Of a stretch of 6,707 nucleotides of DNA, positions 5,804 through 6,707 are shown one piece after another; position 1 is the stretch's first letter, and the number at the start of each line of letters is the position of its first letter. Source of the stretch: Bdellovibrionales bacterium (GTDB taxonomy: Bacteria > Bdellovibrionota > Bdellovibrionia > Bdellovibrionales > UBA1609); NCBI GenBank assembly GCA_020435085.1, contig JAGRAB010000165.1, positions 1 to 6,707 of the forward strand, given 5' to 3'. The position numbers were made by a program, and so were the translations under genes. A model generated the notes under the pieces. The model made no database searches. It saw only the letters and a list, made by a program, of their open reading frames with translations, and had not been told where the DNA came from.

Positions 5804-6408
5804 TATGATTCTACCTCCACAAAAATTCCTCTTTGTTCATTAATATTATATGACCCTTTTTCTTTCATTAACTTAAATTCTGGATGCTCTTCAAGTTTTC
5901 CTTTTAACTTTAAAAGAGCATGTCGATAGTTCGCCTTAGCCGTATCGTAAGGACAATTCATCACTTCGGCGATTTCTTTAAAACTCATATCATCAAAGAC
6001 TCTTAATGATATGGCTTCTCTTTGTTTTTCAGGTAAATTATCTATTTCTTGCTTAATCATTTCAAATACTGATGACCGATGTAAATGAGCATCTATCTGG
6101 TCATCAACACTTAATATAAAATGATCGATACACACATTTTCTTTCTTTGTTGAGCGTAGCTTATTTCTCGCTGTATTAAGAGTGATCTGATACAACCAAC
6201 TTTTAAAAGAAGACCGTCCCTCAAAGGAATCGAGCTTTTGAAAAGCCTTAATAAAGCTTTCTTGGACGACATCTTCCGCCAAAACCATATCACGAGTAAT
6301 TCGAAGTGCTGCTTTCATGATTGTTTTCTGATGCCTTTCCACAAGTTCCGCAAAAACAGCTGTGTTGCCGTTTTTAATTTCTTCTATAAGTATTAGATCA
6401 GCTTTCAT
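5803..6408 (-). CDS. ECF-family RNA polymerase sigma factor (sigma-70 group 4)
   Basis: 201 residues. Sigma region 2 spans about 22-88, with AEDVVQESFIKAF (44-56) and the -10 recognition segment SFKSWLYQITLNTARNK (67-83). A linker of about 35 residues follows. Region 4 spans about 118-170: LPEKQREAISLR (125-136), then the helix-turn-helix MSFKEIAEVM (141-150) with recognition helix around YDTAKANYRHALLKLK. Regions 1 and 3 are absent, as in ECF factors. A tail of about 30 residues after region 4 is a little longer than usual. It directs RNA polymerase to a small regulon that cannot be inferred here. The ATG at 6408 is preceded by AAGGAG eleven bases upstream, rather far but the only good site. 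The next gene overlaps by one base and probably encodes its regulator. No clear ECF autoregulatory promoter was identified upstream. Confidence 0.93.
   Translation of the reverse strand: MKADLILIEEIKNGNTAVFAELVERHQKTIMKAALRITRDMVLAEDVVQESFIKAFQKLDSFEGRSSFKSWLYQITLNTARNKLRSTKKENVCIDHFILSVDDQIDAHLHRSSVFEMIKQEIDNLPEKQREAISLRVFDDMSFKEIAEVMNCPYDTAKANYRHALLKLKGKLEEHPEFKLMKEKGSYNINEQRGIFVEVES
5813..5818 (-). promoter_or_regulatory. Internal ribosome binding site for the 101-residue protein
   Basis: GGAGGT on the minus strand, inside the last codons of the sigma gene and nine bases before the overlapping ATG at 5803. It allows strong independent initiation in addition to coupling through TAATG. Confidence 0.75.
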
Positions 6409-6431
6409 AAGCGTCTCTTCTCCTTGTTGAC

Positions 6432-6445
6432 TGGCCCTTGGGCCA
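6432..6445. repeat. Perfect palindrome in the sigma gene leader
   Basis: TGGCCC-TT-GGGCCA: 6-bp perfect arms around a 2-base centre, 23 bases upstream of the sigma-factor ATG and just before its AAGGAG site. It is GC-rich within AT-rich surroundings. The 2-base loop is too tight for a full RNA hairpin, so a dimeric protein-binding site is as likely as a leader structure. Confidence 0.45.
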
Positions 6446-6707
6446 ATTCGGTTAAATAAAAGTGCAACTCGGATGAAAGTTCTCAGTTGGTATATGCTTT
6501 TTTGAATAATATCGAGGGTTTAAGTTTTTCCCGCTTGAATGTTGTCGTCATAAAATGATATGTGAGCAATGACCACAACCAATCCCCACATTGAGATAGA
6601 GCAAGGTTCTTGCCAACTTAACTGGTGCCATTTTGACTGGTTCATTCAACAAAAATTATACAGTTTCACTCGACTTTAGTTGTAATTTGACCAAGTCATT
6701 GACGAAT
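6446..6707. other. Non-coding stretch upstream of the sigma gene
   Basis: No convincing gene. The longest plus-strand frame with a start that I found here is 36 codons (6569-6679), with only a weak ribosome site. Both strands are AT-rich with scattered stops. The sigma-gene promoter should lie here, but no clear -35/-10 pair of sigma-70 or ECF type could be singled out. Confidence 0.5.
6633..6662 (+). promoter_or_regulatory. Possible plus-strand promoter leading out of the window
   Basis: TTGACT (6633-6638, 5 of 6) and TATACA (6657-6662, 4 of 6) with an 18-bp spacer, pointing right. It would serve a gene beyond 6707 that is divergent from the sigma factor. Nothing downstream is visible to confirm it. 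Confidence 0.3.

Noticed and set aside
6569..6679. 36-codon plus-strand frame with several Trp, Cys and Phe residues
   Set aside because: Only a weak GAG upstream, no recognisable similarity, and it overlaps the candidate promoter at 6633-6662. The length is within chance expectation.

Overview
The window reads as an AT-rich (by eye) Gram-negative chromosome segment. Envelope genes (a TonB-type energy transducer, a small outer-membrane barrel and an outer-membrane-type lipoprotein protease) show a diderm. A PIN-PhoH ATPase, a PilZ protein behind a flagellar-type promoter and an ECF sigma factor point to a motile proteobacterium-like organism. A low-GC member of Bdellovibrionota or another former deltaproteobacterial line is my best guess from gene content. 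That is inference, since no rRNA or marker gene is present.

Layout. 27-539 (minus) encodes a basic, heptad-repeat coiled-coil protein with a GTG start. 540-759 is non-coding. 760-2082 (minus) is a full-length PIN-PhoH protein (PhoH2/YlaK type) with its own short-leader promoter, which is overlapped by an inverted repeat. 2164-2685 (minus) is a PilZ-domain c-di-GMP receptor preceded by a near-consensus sigma-28 (FliA-type) promoter. This is divergent, across 81 bp, from a TonB-family protein at 2767-3672 (plus). After hairpins at 3677-3737 and a strong sigma-70-type promoter at 3758-3786 comes a two-gene operon whose stop and start codons abut: a small beta-barrel outer-membrane protein (3804-4373) and a zinc aminopeptidase-family lipoprotein (4374-5420). 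This plus-strand block converges, across a hairpin, on a minus-strand pair: an ECF sigma factor (5803-6408) overlapping by one base a 101-residue protein (5498-5803) in the position of an anti-sigma factor. The last 299 bases upstream of the sigma gene hold a perfect palindrome and a possible outward plus-strand promoter, but no convincing gene.

How the parts may work together. The pilZ promoter suggests c-di-GMP control of motility co-regulated with flagellar genes, as for ycgR in enterobacteria. The TonB, barrel and lipoprotein genes are an envelope group. The sigma pair is a self-contained signalling unit, although its presumed anti-sigma lacks the zinc ligands and membrane anchor usual in such proteins. 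No mobile element, CRISPR array, tRNA or rRNA was seen. Nothing here amounts to a clearly new multi-gene system. The most notable signals are the sigma-28-like promoter of pilZ, the degenerate anti-sigma-like protein, and the operator-like palindromes at phoH and the sigma gene.
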